Origin: Rheinheimera sp. EpRS3
GTDB taxonomy: Bacteria; Pseudomonadota; Gammaproteobacteria; Enterobacterales; Alteromonadaceae
Reading direction: 5' to 3'
Length of the DNA stretch: 64,000 nucleotides
Assembly: GCF_001513785.1 (NCBI RefSeq)
Contig: NZ_LNQS01000011.1
Span: forward strand, 62,001-126,000
The position numbers were made by a program, and so were the translations under genes. Positions 29,547-43,671 of the stretch are shown in pieces. The stretch's first letter is position 1; the number at the start of each line of letters is the position of its first letter. The notes beneath the pieces are model-generated. The model did not search any database. It saw only the letters and a list, made by a program, of their open reading frames with translations, and was not told where the DNA came from.

Positions 29547-29554
<8 letters not shown>
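28748..29554 (+). CDS. tatD: TatD-family metal-dependent deoxyribonuclease
   Basis: 268 residues from the ATG at 28748. It opens WCDIGVNLFSSQFDSDRAAV, like E. coli TatD. Metal ligands follow in TAGVHPHQAANV, ISIGECGLDFNRD (Glu), PVYLHERDAF, GVTHCFTGDVQQL and the terminal LLLETDAPYLLP (Asp). Family knowledge: Mg-dependent 3'-5' exonuclease linked to repair of oxidative DNA damage. One base after the LxCYD gene and overlapping the next gene by 8 nt. Confidence 0.94.
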
Positions 29555-33749
<4,195 letters not shown>

Positions 33750-33794
33750 AAACCTCCAGTTTTATCAGCTGGTTATCATGTTTACAGCAGTGCT

Positions 33795-35078
33795 TTACTC
33801 TTTGCTGTCAGCAAACAGGGTGCTGCCAACGGCAGTAGTGCCTGCCACTGCAACGCTACGCAAAATGTCCCACTCTGCTTTAACCCATTCCAGAGCATCT
33901 TCCCAGTCGCGCTCCGTTCTGACCGCAGTGGGCTGATTGTCCAGCAAAGCACTAAAACACTGCAGCGCTTTATCTGCCGAACATGCCATGGAAAAAGCGT
34001 CAGCTGTATCTCGGGCGCCTTGCTGCAGCTCTGCCAGCTGCTGTACCGGCGCTTCAACTAACCGGCGCAGCGCCGCACTGAATGCAGCGGTAGTTTTATC
34101 ATACAACAGCAAACCATTTTCACCGTCTTTTACCACTTCGCGCACACCGGGTGCATCTAATGCCACCACTGGCAAGCCAGCGGCCATAGCCTCGGCCAGC
34201 ACTATGCCCTGCGTTTCACTGCCTGAAGCAAAAGCAAATATGTTCATGGCGTGCAATGCATCAGTTAACTGTTGTTGCTGTAAAATACCTGTCATATGCA
34301 GCTTGTCGCTAATGCCGGCCTGCGCAAACACCTGCCGGATTGCCGCTTCAGACGGGCCGGCGCCCACCACCAGAAAATGCACTGGCGCGCATTCAACGGC
34401 AACATTTGCTACCGCATGTGCCAGAAACTCAAGGTTTTTCTCTGGTGCTAACCGTCCCAGATGGCCGATAACAACAGCGTCGGTGGGGATCTCCAGTTGC
34501 TGTCGCACTGCATCGCCGTTACCTTGAGCAAACCGCCCGGTACAAACACCGGTAGGGATCACAGTAACAGGTGTAGTCACGCCGCGCTGCTGCAACATCT
34601 CAGCAATGCTCTGGCTGGGTGCAATAATCTGATCGCATAAATTGGCATAGCGGGTTGCCAGCTCAACGGCAAAGCGTTGCATGGTGGCAGAATCCCCGGG
34701 TATATAGTGAGTATACTGCTCATACAAAGTGTGGTGGGTAAACACCAGCGGCAACTTGCGGTAACGGGCAGTGCGCAGCGCTGTCATGCCCAGCAGAAAC
34801 GGATGCTGCGAATGAATAATATCTGGCGCAAACGCATCCAGTATTTCACTGAGCTGATCATGGATTGGCAGGGCGACAGAAAAATCGCTGGCATTGAAAT
34901 TCTGGATTGCGGCAATACGCACTACATCTGTTTCATCTTCGGGCATATCAGCAAATTCCGGCGCAACGACCAACACCTTGTGCCCCAACTGGCGATACTC
35001 TGCCACAAAGGCTTCAACTGAGCGCGCCACCCCACCAACATGCGGGGTAAAAGTATTGGTGAATATCGCAATATTCAT
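33795..35078 (-). CDS. GT4-family glycosyltransferase
   Basis: 427 residues from the ATG at 35078 (AGGAG 10 nt upstream). A GT-B fold. The N-terminus NIAIFTNTFTPHVGGVARSV is close to that of alpha-glucosyl diacylglycerol synthases and related GT4 enzymes. Donor-site signatures are GHLGRLAPEKNLEFLAHA and the EX7E motif ETQGIVLAEAMAAGLPVVAL. The C-terminal ~60 residues (after AFSMACSADKAL) form a helical tail. Likely cytoplasmic or membrane-associated. Acceptor unknown; a lipid acceptor is inferred from the N-terminus and the TVP38 partner. Confidence 0.85.
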   Translation of the reverse strand: MNIAIFTNTFTPHVGGVARSVEAFVAEYRQLGHKVLVVAPEFADMPEDETDVVRIAAIQNFNASDFSVALPIHDQLSEILDAFAPDIIHSQHPFLLGMTALRTARYRKLPLVFTHHTLYEQYTHYIPGDSATMQRFAVELATRYANLCDQIIAPSQSIAEMLQQRGVTTPVTVIPTGVCTGRFAQGNGDAVRQQLEIPTDAVVIGHLGRLAPEKNLEFLAHAVANVAVECAPVHFLVVGAGPSEAAIRQVFAQAGISDKLHMTGILQQQQLTDALHAMNIFAFASGSETQGIVLAEAMAAGLPVVALDAPGVREVVKDGENGLLLYDKTTAAFSAALRRLVEAPVQQLAELQQGARDTADAFSMACSADKALQCFSALLDNQPTAVRTERDWEDALEWVKAEWDILRSVAVAGTTAVGSTLFADSKE

Positions 35079-35081
35079 TTG

Positions 35082-37331
35082 TTACGACTCCTGTTTACTT
35101 AGCGTCACAGAGCCGGCCACAGCCTGCGCTGTTTCTGTCTGATACCCGGGCAAGGCTATTTCCATTGCAGGTACACTGCCGTTATACCAATCAGCTTGCC
35201 ATTTCACTACAACACCCTCTTCAGCGCAGACAGTGATCTCTATACTAATACTGCCAAAACTGGTGGGGGCCGGGCCAAAGTAGACGGGCGTCCCCGGAGC
35301 CAGCCAGCGCTGGGGTACACCACTGCATAACATCAGATGCTGGCCTTCTTCACGGACAAAACAGTTACGTATCATCAGTAACCACTCGGCAGCCGCCCAT
35401 ACATGGTGGCCATCCCCCATACAACCGCCTCCGGTAGCCGGGTGAATAGCCTCAGGCCACTGCCCGGTAGGTGACGCCAGTGCAGCTACCGCATCCATTA
35501 ACGTCAGATAACGCGGGTCTTTCGCCCGCAACAAAACCTGCGCGACATGCAGGGTTAAGTAGGCATTTAGCCCCGAGTGAATCATGTCCTGATAAAAGGC
35601 ATCTTTAACAAAGCAGCGCTGCAACAAAAATTCGACCGTATCCAGCAGACGGGGATCGTCAGGCGCCAATAACTGTGCCGGATAGCCCGCAGCCAATGAA
35701 CCAATGGCTCCGGCATCCAGCCGCCGGTAAGGCGATGCCGGCATGCCGGGACGCTTTAAGCGTGTTGCGCAATGGGCCAGGCTTTTATCTATCGCTTTAC
35801 TAAAGCTGGCGGCGGCCTGAGCAAACTCGTGTTGTTGCTTCAGATCTGTATCGCCAAACAAGGCTGAAGCCGCCTGTAAACCAGCTACACCCCAAAAATC
35901 ATCCCAGTAGTAATAATCGTTTGGTCCAAGGTGTTCGGCACTAAAACCCGGCGGTAGTAAGCCGGCATGAGGTGCATCAAGGTTATCCGACAAGCGTTTA
36001 CGGATTATCCAGCGCGCGCCGCTTTGCACCGGACCATGCCAGTCGGCGGGCATTTTGCGGCCGGTCATATCAAAATAGCGCTTGAGGATCCACAACACTT
36101 CACCGTTGGCATCCCATTCGCCTTCCTGCGAGCGGAAATAGCCCAGTAATGTCTGGCGCGGTGGGAACTGATTCAGCGCCCGCTCGGCACGTTCAGTCAG
36201 GCCGGCGCATAGTAAGGCGTGAATAATAAAAGCCGCATCACGAAACCAGAACCGTTTGTAGGTATAAGGACCAGGATAAACATCTTCCGGCGAGTGCAAA
36301 ATTAGCGATGTGACAGCCGCGTCATATAAAAACTGATAGTGTGCATCCGGGCAGGTCAGCTTGCAGGTTTTCTGCTGCTCCTGCCGCCAGGCGTCTGTTT
36401 GCAGCTGCTCGTTACGTTCTGTTGTTAACGGCACAGACACTTCCAGTTCCTGCCATTCGTCAGCTGGCAACGCAAACAACGCTGCAGCAGTGACCATACC
36501 GACGTCACAGACGCCATCGGTCTGCTCCTGCGCATCGTTCAGATGAATGTAAACATCACCCTGGCGATAGGTGGAAACATGATGCCGCTCAGCCTTGCGG
36601 CTGAACTCTACCCGCTTATTATCATCAACCTGCCAGGCCGTTCGGTCTGAGTTTAACCTTACACGGTGAATAAAGCTGATGCCTTCCGGGTTTTGCGGCC
36701 GCAGCGCCAGCACCAGATAGCCCTGCTGGGCCGACTTTGCCCGCAACCGCAGTTTACATACCGCTATGCCATCCTCAAGCTCGACAGATGCCTGAGTGAC
36801 CAGCGCCATATCATGCAGCACAGTTTCTGTACTGATACTGACATCGCCAGCCATTCGCAATTCTTGCTGACACTGCACCGCTCTGGACGGCAACAAATAC
36901 TCACCCTGCTGCGGCATAATCCAGGCATCCAGAGACCAGCCATCCAGAAACGGCGTCAGCAGCCCTCTGGGGTCAACAATAGGTAACTCAGGGCAGTCCG
37001 GCAAACCTATTGCCGTCCAGTTACGATGGGTCAGGTTAATATGGGTAATGGAAAAAGCCCGCGGGATAAACGACGCATCGTAAGGGTCAAATTGCCGTTC
37101 AATCCAGTATGGCCATACCCAATCCAGATTATGCTGGATCACCCGGCTGTTAATCAGACCACGGGCATGAAACACCACTCCTGCACGTAGCAGCTCAATC
37201 GGTTCGCCCACTTCTGATGGCTGGGCAAAGTTATGCAGCCGCGCCAGTAAGGCAATAGGATCAATAAAACCATGTTTATGTGCAACATAGCGCACCACAT
37301 AACGCCACGGTAGCCATTTTAACCAGGTCAT
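35082..37331 (-). CDS. Six-hairpin glycosidase-like protein (amylo-glucosidase/trehalase fold)
   Basis: 749 residues; ATG at 37331 overlaps the TVP38 stop by one base. No signal peptide. A beta-rich N-terminal part (residues 1-330) precedes a helical toroid. YKRFWFRDAAFIIHALLCAG and EWDANGEVLWILKRYFDMTG are the kind of Trp-x-Arg-Asp and Glu-containing blocks seen in GH15/GH37/GH63-type (alpha/alpha)6 barrels. Catalytic acids cannot be named with certainty. Probably acts on an alpha-linked glycan or oligosaccharide in the cytoplasm. Its tight coupling to a GT4 gene suggests it processes that product or its precursor. Confidence 0.75.
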   Translation of the reverse strand: MTWLKWLPWRYVVRYVAHKHGFIDPIALLARLHNFAQPSEVGEPIELLRAGVVFHARGLINSRVIQHNLDWVWPYWIERQFDPYDASFIPRAFSITHINLTHRNWTAIGLPDCPELPIVDPRGLLTPFLDGWSLDAWIMPQQGEYLLPSRAVQCQQELRMAGDVSISTETVLHDMALVTQASVELEDGIAVCKLRLRAKSAQQGYLVLALRPQNPEGISFIHRVRLNSDRTAWQVDDNKRVEFSRKAERHHVSTYRQGDVYIHLNDAQEQTDGVCDVGMVTAAALFALPADEWQELEVSVPLTTERNEQLQTDAWRQEQQKTCKLTCPDAHYQFLYDAAVTSLILHSPEDVYPGPYTYKRFWFRDAAFIIHALLCAGLTERAERALNQFPPRQTLLGYFRSQEGEWDANGEVLWILKRYFDMTGRKMPADWHGPVQSGARWIIRKRLSDNLDAPHAGLLPPGFSAEHLGPNDYYYWDDFWGVAGLQAASALFGDTDLKQQHEFAQAAASFSKAIDKSLAHCATRLKRPGMPASPYRRLDAGAIGSLAAGYPAQLLAPDDPRLLDTVEFLLQRCFVKDAFYQDMIHSGLNAYLTLHVAQVLLRAKDPRYLTLMDAVAALASPTGQWPEAIHPATGGGCMGDGHHVWAAAEWLLMIRNCFVREEGQHLMLCSGVPQRWLAPGTPVYFGPAPTSFGSISIEITVCAEEGVVVKWQADWYNGSVPAMEIALPGYQTETAQAVAGSVTLSKQES

Positions 37332-38104
37332 CAGTCAGGCTCCTTTTGTGTGTCTTGTTCGGTATATTGCGCCAGCGCCCGGCTGGCCAGACGGTTAAGA
37401 TAAATAATCACTGCAATAGCCGCCAACAGGCCGCCGGCATACAAGCCCCACTCCCACATTGAACGCTCGCGTGAGGTAAAATCAAAGCTGGAAATGTCAG
37501 CAATTAACGACCCCAGATACACGTTGTGCACAGTAAACGGAATAAAACCCAGCAACGAGCCACCGATATATCCCCGTAGCGAGAACTGAGTTAAACCAAA
37601 AAAGTAATTAGAAATTTTACCGGGGAAAAACGGGATCAGCCGGGTTAGCAGCACTATCTTCCAGCCATTTGGCGTCAGCTCGTCGTTTACCAACTTTAGC
37701 TTTGCCCGCGCCATAACAAATTCTCTGGCACGCTGGCCAAAACAGTAGCGTGCAATCAAAAACGCTAACACGGCGCCAAAGGTGGTACCCAGTAATACAT
37801 AAACCGAGCCCGCCACCACGCCGAAAACAAAGCCGGCCCCCACGGTAAATAATGCCCCCGGCAGCAGCAACACCACTACCGCTGCCATAATTAACATAAA
37901 CAGCACCGGCGCCCAGGCGCCTTGTTGCTTAAACCACTCCAGCAGATGCAGCACCTCTTTATGCACACCAAAATGCACCAGCAATATCAGCACGACAGCG
38001 ACAAATAATAAGCTGCCAATAACACCCAATATCGCCGACATTTTGCTGTGTGGTTTTGATGGGCTCTTTGCCGTTTTACCGTTTTTTACAGTACCTGATG
38101 TCAC
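37331..38104 (-). CDS. TVP38/TMEM64 (VTT/DedA superfamily) membrane protein
   Basis: 257 residues from a GTG at 38104 with AGGAA upstream; an ATG at 38041 lacks a ribosome site. After a basic N-terminus come five or six membrane segments. The VTT-domain core is GALFTVGAGFVFGVVAGSVY plus FGAVLAFLIARYCFGQRARE, then LTRLIPFFPGKISNYFFGLT. Family knowledge: VTT/DedA proteins are implicated in phospholipid scrambling and membrane homeostasis. First gene of the operon, which suggests the operon's product is lipid-linked. Confidence 0.88.
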   Translation of the reverse strand: MTSGTVKNGKTAKSPSKPHSKMSAILGVIGSLLFVAVVLILLVHFGVHKEVLHLLEWFKQQGAWAPVLFMLIMAAVVVLLLPGALFTVGAGFVFGVVAGSVYVLLGTTFGAVLAFLIARYCFGQRAREFVMARAKLKLVNDELTPNGWKIVLLTRLIPFFPGKISNYFFGLTQFSLRGYIGGSLLGFIPFTVHNVYLGSLIADISSFDFTSRERSMWEWGLYAGGLLAAIAVIIYLNRLASRALAQYTEQDTQKEPD

Positions 38105-38201
38105 TATGGTTTATTTCCTAAGGTTATTTTGCTGCATCTTTGCTTACTATTTATTAACAGGTATAGCTTGCTAAGCTGTACGCCTGATGAACCTAATGCA
38201 G

Positions 38202-39116
38202 TCAGTCGGCTATCGCAGACTCCAGATCCAACAACAGCGCGCGTAGGCTGCAGAAATTTTCTGGCTCGGTAGCATCATGTGCCGCAAGTGGTAAAATATG
38301 CAGTTGAGCCCGCGCCAGCTGGTTTGACAACTGCCAGGCAGTACCACAAGGACAAATGGTATCGTAACGGCCCTGCACAATATCAACAGGTATAGCCTGC
38401 AAACGGGCGCTGTTACGTAAAATATAGTCCGGTGGCAAAAATGCCTGCTGCTTAAAATAATAGCTCTCAAGTAAAGCCATCTGCAGGCAACTGTCTGGGG
38501 CGCTAAACAGCGCTATTTTGGCCTCGTCTGGTGCCAGAAAAGAATTTACTGCTTCCCACCTGGCCCAACTGATAGCGGCTGCATTACGCTGTGGTTGGTT
38601 GGCTGTTGATAACTTTTCAAAATAGGCGGTAACCGGGTCGGCTGCATAATCGACCTGCTGAATAAAGCGCTGATACTCTTCCGGATATATCTGATTGGCG
38701 CCGTATAAATAGAACCAATCCAGTTCTTGTTGCCGGCATAAAAAAATACCCCACAGCACCATGCTTGCCACATGCTGTGGATAACGAATGCCATACAGTA
38801 AGCTTAAAGTACTACCCCAACTGCCCCCCGCCAGTATTAACTGTTCAACTTCCAGAGTACGACGTAGCAGTTCTATGTCAGCAATTAAATGCTCAGTCGT
38901 ATTAGCGGTTAACCGGTTTTCAAACGTGCTGTTACCGCAACCTCGCTGATCATAATAGATTACCGGGCGCTGCAGCTTGGCAAACAGCTGTTTGTTATCG
39001 GCCCTGACACCGGCACCGGGCCCGCCGTGGACAAACAATAACGGGATGTCTGCTGCAGGGTTTCCCTGCAACTCAAAATACAACTGGTGGCCATCACCAA
39101 CATTAAGATAAGGCAT
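38202..39116 (-). CDS. pip: Proline iminopeptidase-like alpha/beta hydrolase (S33)
   Basis: 304 residues, ATG at 39116 with GGAG 6 nt upstream. Family signatures: LLFVHGGPGAGV (oxyanion), DQRGCGNSTFENR and the nucleophile elbow LAGGSWGSTLSLLYG; WGIFLCRQQELDWFY is typical of the cap. A catalytic Asp in GRYDTICP and a terminal histidine in AAHDATEP complete the triad. Family knowledge: releases N-terminal proline from peptides, cytoplasmic. It follows chaB with a 21-nt gap and probably shares its transcript. The residue around the cap could shift specificity. Confidence 0.86.
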   Translation of the reverse strand: MPYLNVGDGHQLYFELQGNPAADIPLLFVHGGPGAGVRADNKQLFAKLQRPVIYYDQRGCGNSTFENRLTANTTEHLIADIELLRRTLEVEQLILAGGSWGSTLSLLYGIRYPQHVASMVLWGIFLCRQQELDWFYLYGANQIYPEEYQRFIQQVDYAADPVTAYFEKLSTANQPQRNAAAISWARWEAVNSFLAPDEAKIALFSAPDSCLQMALLESYYFKQQAFLPPDYILRNSARLQAIPVDIVQGRYDTICPCGTAWQLSNQLARAQLHILPLAAHDATEPENFCSLRALLLDLESAIAD

Positions 39117-39137
39117 CGGGGCTCCGTTAAATGCTAG

Positions 39138-39365
39138 TTACTTTTTCACCCATTTCCCCGCCTCATTCTTCTCGTAGCTATGTTTCACCGCAGCCCAGGC
39201 TACTTTATGCGCAACCTCTTCCCGGCTGTCATCGCCGCGGCGTTTATCCGGATCGGCATATTCATCCCAGGCACTGTTAAACGCCTCCTGGTAAATGTCC
39301 TGGGCATGGGCAGGTAAAGTGTCTCTTACGGTCTCTGGCAATTCGCGGTGATTGTTATAAGGCAT
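39138..39365 (-). CDS. chaB: ChaB-family protein
   Basis: 75 residues, ATG at 39365 with AGGAG 8 nt upstream. The sequence opens PYNNHRELPETVRDTLPAHA and continues YQEAFNSAWDEYADPDKR and AWAAVKHSYEKNEAGKW, all typical of ChaB. In E. coli chaB sits next to the chaA cation antiporter and chaC, but here it stands alone with the iminopeptidase gene. The molecular role of ChaB is not established. Confidence 0.85.
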   Translation of the reverse strand: MPYNNHRELPETVRDTLPAHAQDIYQEAFNSAWDEYADPDKRRGDDSREEVAHKVAWAAVKHSYEKNEAGKWVKK

Positions 39366-39511
39366 AAAATATCTCCTGCTGTCTGCATAGTTTGCTGTTT
39401 TAGTCTGAACGCAAAGCTCATGCCATTTTTCTTAACACTTAGGTTGGCGCCGAACTTGCAAACTCAATCAGTGCGACTCTTATTGCTTACTCAATCTTGA
39501 AGGAGGTTATT

Positions 39512-40108
39512 ATGAAACTGCGGATATTGCCCTTGCCGTTACTCGCTGCAGGCCTGTTATTAGGCTGCAACCCTGATCCTAACCCACCGTCTGCACCAGG
39601 TAGTGTTACCACACCGGCACCTATGCCCGGGAAAGCTGACGAGCAAGCTGCCGGCAACAGCATTAAAGTGCGGATGAATAAAGTCACTGCAGAGGGTGTG
39701 GGTGACAGTACAGGCACCATCATCATTACTGAAACAGCAGACGGCTTGGTATTTAAACCCGAGTTGCAGGGCCTTCAGGCGGGAGAGCATGGTTTTCACG
39801 TACATCAGAACCCCAACTGCGAACCGGCAATGAAAGATGGCGAACGCCAGGCTGCGGCCAGTGCTGGCAGCCATCTGGATCCGGCGGATACCAATCAGCA
39901 TGCGGGCTCGGACGGACAAGGTCACCTTGGTGACTTGCCGATGATCCGTGTTGATAGCAATGGTAACCAACAGGAAGTAACAGCCGGGCGGATGAAGTTG
40001 GATGACTTGAAAAACCGGTCATTGGTTGTGCATCAGCAAGCTGACGATTACACCTCCGCGCCTTCAGGCAGCAGTGGTAGCCCGATCGCTTGCGGCATAA
40101 TACAGTAG
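39512..40108 (+). CDS. sodC: Cu/Zn superoxide dismutase-like lipoprotein lacking the active-site arginine
   Basis: 198 residues from the ATG at 39512, behind a perfect AGGAGG. The lipoprotein signal ends LLLGC (Cys19), and a Pro-rich linker follows. The SOD core has all metal ligands visible: GEHGFHVHQNPNC (copper His pair), GSHLDP (bridging), HAGSDGQGHLGDLP (zinc) and SLVVHQQADDY (last copper His). The family's C-terminal Gly-x-x-Arg-x-Ala-Cys-Gly (for example GGPRMACGVI in E. coli SodC) reads SGSPIACGII here. The active-site arginine position is Pro191. Cys194 and the NPNC cysteine still allow the structural disulfide. Activity as a dismutase is therefore doubtful. Confidence 0.86.
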   Translation: MKLRILPLPLLAAGLLLGCNPDPNPPSAPGSVTTPAPMPGKADEQAAGNSIKVRMNKVTAEGVGDSTGTIIITETADGLVFKPELQGLQAGEHGFHVHQNPNCEPAMKDGERQAAASAGSHLDPADTNQHAGSDGQGHLGDLPMIRVDSNGNQQEVTAGRMKLDDLKNRSLVVHQQADDYTSAPSGSSGSPIACGIIQ

Positions 40109-40160
40109 TAACCTCTGCAGGTTGGTAAAAGGGGTATATACAGATATGCCGGTACTTGCT

Positions 40161-40198
40161 AACAGCCCGCTGCCATTGCTAATTGGTAGCTGGCTGTT
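40161..40198. other. Strong stem-loop between convergent sodC and gppA
   Basis: AACAGCC (40161-40167) pairs with GGCTGTT (40192-40198), and GCTGCCA pairs with TGGTAGC inside it with one G-T wobble, giving a near-continuous 14-bp stem. No T tract follows on either strand, so a bidirectional Rho-type or processing role is possible. The function is inference. Confidence 0.5.
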
Positions 40199-40253
40199 GG
40201 GCAAAAATTACACACTTTGCGGTAATATTTACCCGATTAACAGCTAGCAGTTT

Positions 40254-41795
40254 TTACTTGATAATCAGTTCCCAGCCGGTTTGTTGCTGATACTGCACTT
40301 CCTGCTCCAGCTCTGCGCGCATTAGCGGATGCTGATCCAGCCAACCTTCCGGCATGTTCAACGTTAATTGCTCGCCTTTACTGCTGATATTTACCTGCGG
40401 CAATACCTCATGCCGGCGACGCATAGATAAAATCACCGCCAAACGCAAAATACGTGTTAAACGTACCGTTAACAGCACTGATGTCATGGTTTGGCGGGCG
40501 ATAATTTCGCGGCTGATATCAGCCCGATGATTATGCACCAGCGCCATCACCAATTGCTGCTGGGCCCGGGTGAAACCGGGCAAATCGGAATGGTTAATAA
40601 TATAAGCACCATGATGATGGTGATTTTTATATTCAATCAGCAAACCCAGCTCATGCAGCAAAGCGCCACTTCTGAGCATGCTGTGGCCTTCAAACTTCTG
40701 CAAATCCCAGCGGCTTTGTAACTGATTGGCAAGCTCACAGGCCATTTCGGCAACCCGTTCGGCATGACGCTGGTCAATAAAATAGCGCACCATCAAACTG
40801 GCCACGGTGCGATTACGCACGTCAGTATGTTGCAGTTGCGGCAACATGCTGTACAACACGCCCTCACGCAGCGCGCCGCCGGACAATGTCATACCATTGA
40901 TGTGAAGCTTGCGAAACAATGCTATTAAAATAGCCAGACCAGACGGGAATACCTGCTTACGCTCTTGCGCCAGGCCAACAATGGTCAGTTGCTCCATACG
41001 GCCACACGCCAGTGCCTGCTGCATAATATCTTCCAACCGGCTTAGTGTGATCACTTCATCTTTGCCCTGAGCAACCAGTATTTCCTGCATCGCCTGCACA
41101 GTACCAGACGCACCTACTGCCAACTGCCAGCCGGTTTGCCGGTATTGCTCGGCAATAGATACCGCCTCTTGTTCTGCCGCAGCGATAGCCTGGCTAAAAT
41201 TATCTTCACTAAGCTCATCGTCGCTAAAATAGCGTTCCAGATAAGTGACGCAACCCATATTCAGGCTGGACAACAGCTGCGGAGTAAAACCGGCACCAAT
41301 CACTACTTCGGTGCTGGCGCCGCCAATGTCGATCACCAGCCGGTTGCTGTCACTGTTTGAGGTATGGGCTACGCCCAGATAAATAATGCGGGCTTCATCT
41401 TCACCGCTGATAACCGTCACTTTCTGGCCTAAAATGGCCTCAGCTTCTTTAAGAAAGGTTTTAACATTTTTTGCCAACCGCAGCGTAGCGGTGCCGACAA
41501 TACGGATATTTTGTGGCGGTATATCCTGCAACCGTTCAGCAAATAAAGCTAAACATTCCCAGCCGCGTTTCATCGCTTTGCGGCTAAGTACCAGATTTTC
41601 ATTTAAACCGGCGGCCAGGCGTACTTTGCGTTTTACCCGGCCTATAACCTGCACTGAGCCACCAACAACCTTGACCATCAGCATATGGAAACTGTTTGAG
41701 CCAAGATCAATCACCGCATAGATATCCTGATGCGGTGATTGGTCGGCAGACAGCGCCGGATTAACGAGGACGGTTGCGAGGAGCTCTTGCGCCAT
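40254..41795 (-). CDS. gppA: Ppx/GppA-family phosphatase (exopolyphosphatase / pppGpp phosphatase)
   Basis: 513 residues from the ATG at 41795, which lies inside the 3' end of rhlB. A longer in-frame extension to 41903 would overlap rhlB further and is rejected. The actin-like N-terminus [17 protein letters not shown] and the central [15 protein letters not shown] are the phosphate-binding motifs. The C-terminal HD-type region includes [19 protein letters not shown]. It hydrolyses pppGpp to ppGpp, and/or polyphosphate. The rhlB-gppA pair with divergent trxA is conserved in gammaproteobacteria. Confidence 0.9.
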   Translation of the reverse strand: MAQELLATVLVNPALSADQSPHQDIYAVIDLGSNSFHMLMVKVVGGSVQVIGRVKRKVRLAAGLNENLVLSRKAMKRGWECLALFAERLQDIPPQNIRIVGTATLRLAKNVKTFLKEAEAILGQKVTVISGEDEARIIYLGVAHTSNSDSNRLVIDIGGASTEVVIGAGFTPQLLSSLNMGCVTYLERYFSDDELSEDNFSQAIAAAEQEAVSIAEQYRQTGWQLAVGASGTVQAMQEILVAQGKDEVITLSRLEDIMQQALACGRMEQLTIVGLAQERKQVFPSGLAILIALFRKLHINGMTLSGGALREGVLYSMLPQLQHTDVRNRTVASLMVRYFIDQRHAERVAEMACELANQLQSRWDLQKFEGHSMLRSGALLHELGLLIEYKNHHHHGAYIINHSDLPGFTRAQQQLVMALVHNHRADISREIIARQTMTSVLLTVRLTRILRLAVILSMRRRHEVLPQVNISSKGEQLTLNMPEGWLDQHPLMRAELEQEVQYQQQTGWELIIK

Positions 41796-43047
41796 TACTG
41801 CTACGTCCGCCCGGGCCACTGCGGCTGCCGGTTCTGGCCTGACCGGCGCGGCGGCGAACCCGCGGCTTCGGCGTTTTAATATCATCCAGCAGGGCGCTGG
41901 CATCGTATTGGCTTACCGGAACCACATGACGAATATAGTCTTCAATGGCTGTCAGGTTAAGCGCATAACGCTCGCAGGCAAAGCTAATGGCTTTACCGCT
42001 TTCACCGGCCCGGCCGGTACGGCCAATCCGGTGCACGTAGTCTTCGCAGTCATCCGGTAAGTCATAATTAAATACATGGCTTACTTTAGGAATATGCAGG
42101 CCTCGCGCCGCAACGTCGGTGGCAACCAGAATATCCAGCTTACCGCTGGTGAAGTCCTCTAAAATGCGCAGGCGTTTTTTCTGGATCACATCACCGGTGA
42201 GCAACCCAACGCGATGGCCATCAGCCTCCAGCCAGGCGTGTACTTCTTCACACCAGTGTTTGGTGTTAGCAAATACAATGGCTTTATCCGGCCACTCTTC
42301 TTCCATCAGTGTTAACAGCAATGGCAGTTTATGTTCGTCTGACGGATAAAACAGCTCTTCGCTGATACGGCTACCGGTCATTTCTTCCGGCGCAACATGG
42401 ATATGCACCGGCTGATTCATTTTCTCAAACGCCAGTTCCTGTACCTTATAAGACAAGGTAGCTGAGAACAACAAGCTCAAACGCTCTGTCGCCGGCGGCA
42501 TACGGTTAAACATAAAGCGGATGTCTTTAATAAAGCCCAAATCGAACATGCGATCAGCTTCGTCCAGCACCACTACCTGAATTTGTGATAAGTCGTACAA
42601 GCCTTGCTTTAAGTAATCTATTAAGCGGCCTGTGGTACCAATTAAAATATCTACGCCATTTTCCAACAGCTGGCGTTGAGTATCGTACCCCTCGCCCCCA
42701 TAAATTAAGCCAAGACGTAAACCGGCTTTATCAGCCAGTATTTTTGCGTCCTGATGGATCTGTACCGCCAGCTCACGCGTAGGAGCCATAATAATGGCGC
42801 GCGGCTGACCAGAACCTTTGGGCTCATGGGTAAGTAAATGGTGGAAAGTAGCGGTTAAGAACGCCAATGTTTTACCCGTGCCCGTTTGGGCCTGGCCGGC
42901 AATATCTTTACCAGCAAGAGCCAGTGGTAAACATTGGGCCTGAATGGGCGTACAATAGCCGTAACCTTGCGCGGTTAACGCGTCAAGAACCTGTGGCGCC
43001 AATGCGAAATCGGCGAATTTATGCGAAGTTAAGTGTGTTTTATTCAT
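41761..43047 (-). CDS. rhlB: ATP-dependent RNA helicase RhlB
   Basis: 428 residues from the ATG at 43047. DEAD-box motifs in order: [14 protein letters not shown] (I), [13 protein letters not shown] (Ia), [13 protein letters not shown] (II), [11 protein letters not shown] (III), [17 protein letters not shown] and [11 protein letters not shown] (VI). The C-terminal tail is basic ([19 protein letters not shown]). RhlB unwinds RNA in the degradosome with RNase E. Divergent from trxA across a 102-nt gap. Confidence 0.96.
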   Translation of the reverse strand: MNKTHLTSHKFADFALAPQVLDALTAQGYGYCTPIQAQCLPLALAGKDIAGQAQTGTGKTLAFLTATFHHLLTHEPKGSGQPRAIIMAPTRELAVQIHQDAKILADKAGLRLGLIYGGEGYDTQRQLLENGVDILIGTTGRLIDYLKQGLYDLSQIQVVVLDEADRMFDLGFIKDIRFMFNRMPPATERLSLLFSATLSYKVQELAFEKMNQPVHIHVAPEEMTGSRISEELFYPSDEHKLPLLLTLMEEEWPDKAIVFANTKHWCEEVHAWLEADGHRVGLLTGDVIQKKRLRILEDFTSGKLDILVATDVAARGLHIPKVSHVFNYDLPDDCEDYVHRIGRTGRAGESGKAISFACERYALNLTAIEDYIRHVVPVSQYDASALLDDIKTPKPRVRRRAGQARTGSRSGPGGRSSNGARAPRNRPR

Positions 43048-43149
43048 ACGGCGCTAAGCATAACCGTTACGCTTGCAATAAGGAACAGCCACGTTTAAAT
43101 TGATAACACTTTTTTGCAGCCGGGCTGCATCGTACTAGCGGAGACATAA

Positions 43150-43476
43150 ATGAGCGAAAATATTTTACAGGTTTCTGACGATAGTTTTGAAACCGACGTG
43201 CTAAAAGCTGATGCACCGGTTTTAGTCGACTTTTGGGCGGAATGGTGTGGTCCATGTAAAATGATCGCTCCTATTCTGGAAGACGTGGCAAAAGAATATG
43301 CCGGTAAAGTAACAGTGGCCAAAGTGAATATTGACCACAACCCCAACACGCCGCCAAAATTCGGTATTCGTGGTATCCCTACCCTGCTGTTATTTAAAAA
43401 TGGTCAGGTTGCTGCAACTAAGGTGGGTGCACTGTCGAAAACTCAGTTGAAAGAGTTTCTTGACGGTAACATCTGA
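43150..43476 (+). CDS. trxA: Thioredoxin 1
   Basis: 108 residues, ATG at 43150 with GGAG 6 nt upstream. The active site is [20 protein letters not shown] (WCGPC) with the cis-Pro in [13 protein letters not shown]. Cytoplasmic reductant for ribonucleotide reductase, methionine sulfoxide reductase and others. It precedes rho, as in E. coli, and ends in its own terminator. Confidence 0.98.
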   Translation: MSENILQVSDDSFETDVLKADAPVLVDFWAEWCGPCKMIAPILEDVAKEYAGKVTVAKVNIDHNPNTPPKFGIRGIPTLLLFKNGQVAATKVGALSKTQLKEFLDGNI

Positions 43477-43484
43477 ATAAATTG

Positions 43485-43513
43485 AAAAAAGGCGTATTTT
43501 TATACGCCTTTTT
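43485..43513 (+). terminator. Intrinsic terminator of trxA
   Basis: GGCGTAT (43491-43497) and ATACGCC (43502-43508) pair around TTTT, with an A-rich left side (AAAAAA from 43485) and TTTTT at 43509-43513. It lies 8 nt after the trxA stop and separates trxA from rho, so rho has its own promoter in the 158-nt leader that follows. Confidence 0.92.
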
Positions 43514-43671
43514 CTGTTTCAACGCTGGACGCACCAGTAGCCAACTGCTATTGTGTAGCCAATTAAACGTTCTAAACCACGCTTGTCTGTCGAAAAAACC
43601 ACTTCCAAACCTTATTTTATCGAACCGATAAGCATTACCCTGTTTATATATCAACAAGAAACCCAATCAAT

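Noticed and set aside
41795-41903. Longer GppA start overlapping rhlB by 143 nt
   Set aside because: The extra residues mirror the RhlB basic tail in another frame and have no match to the family N-terminus; the ATG at 41795 is a better fit.
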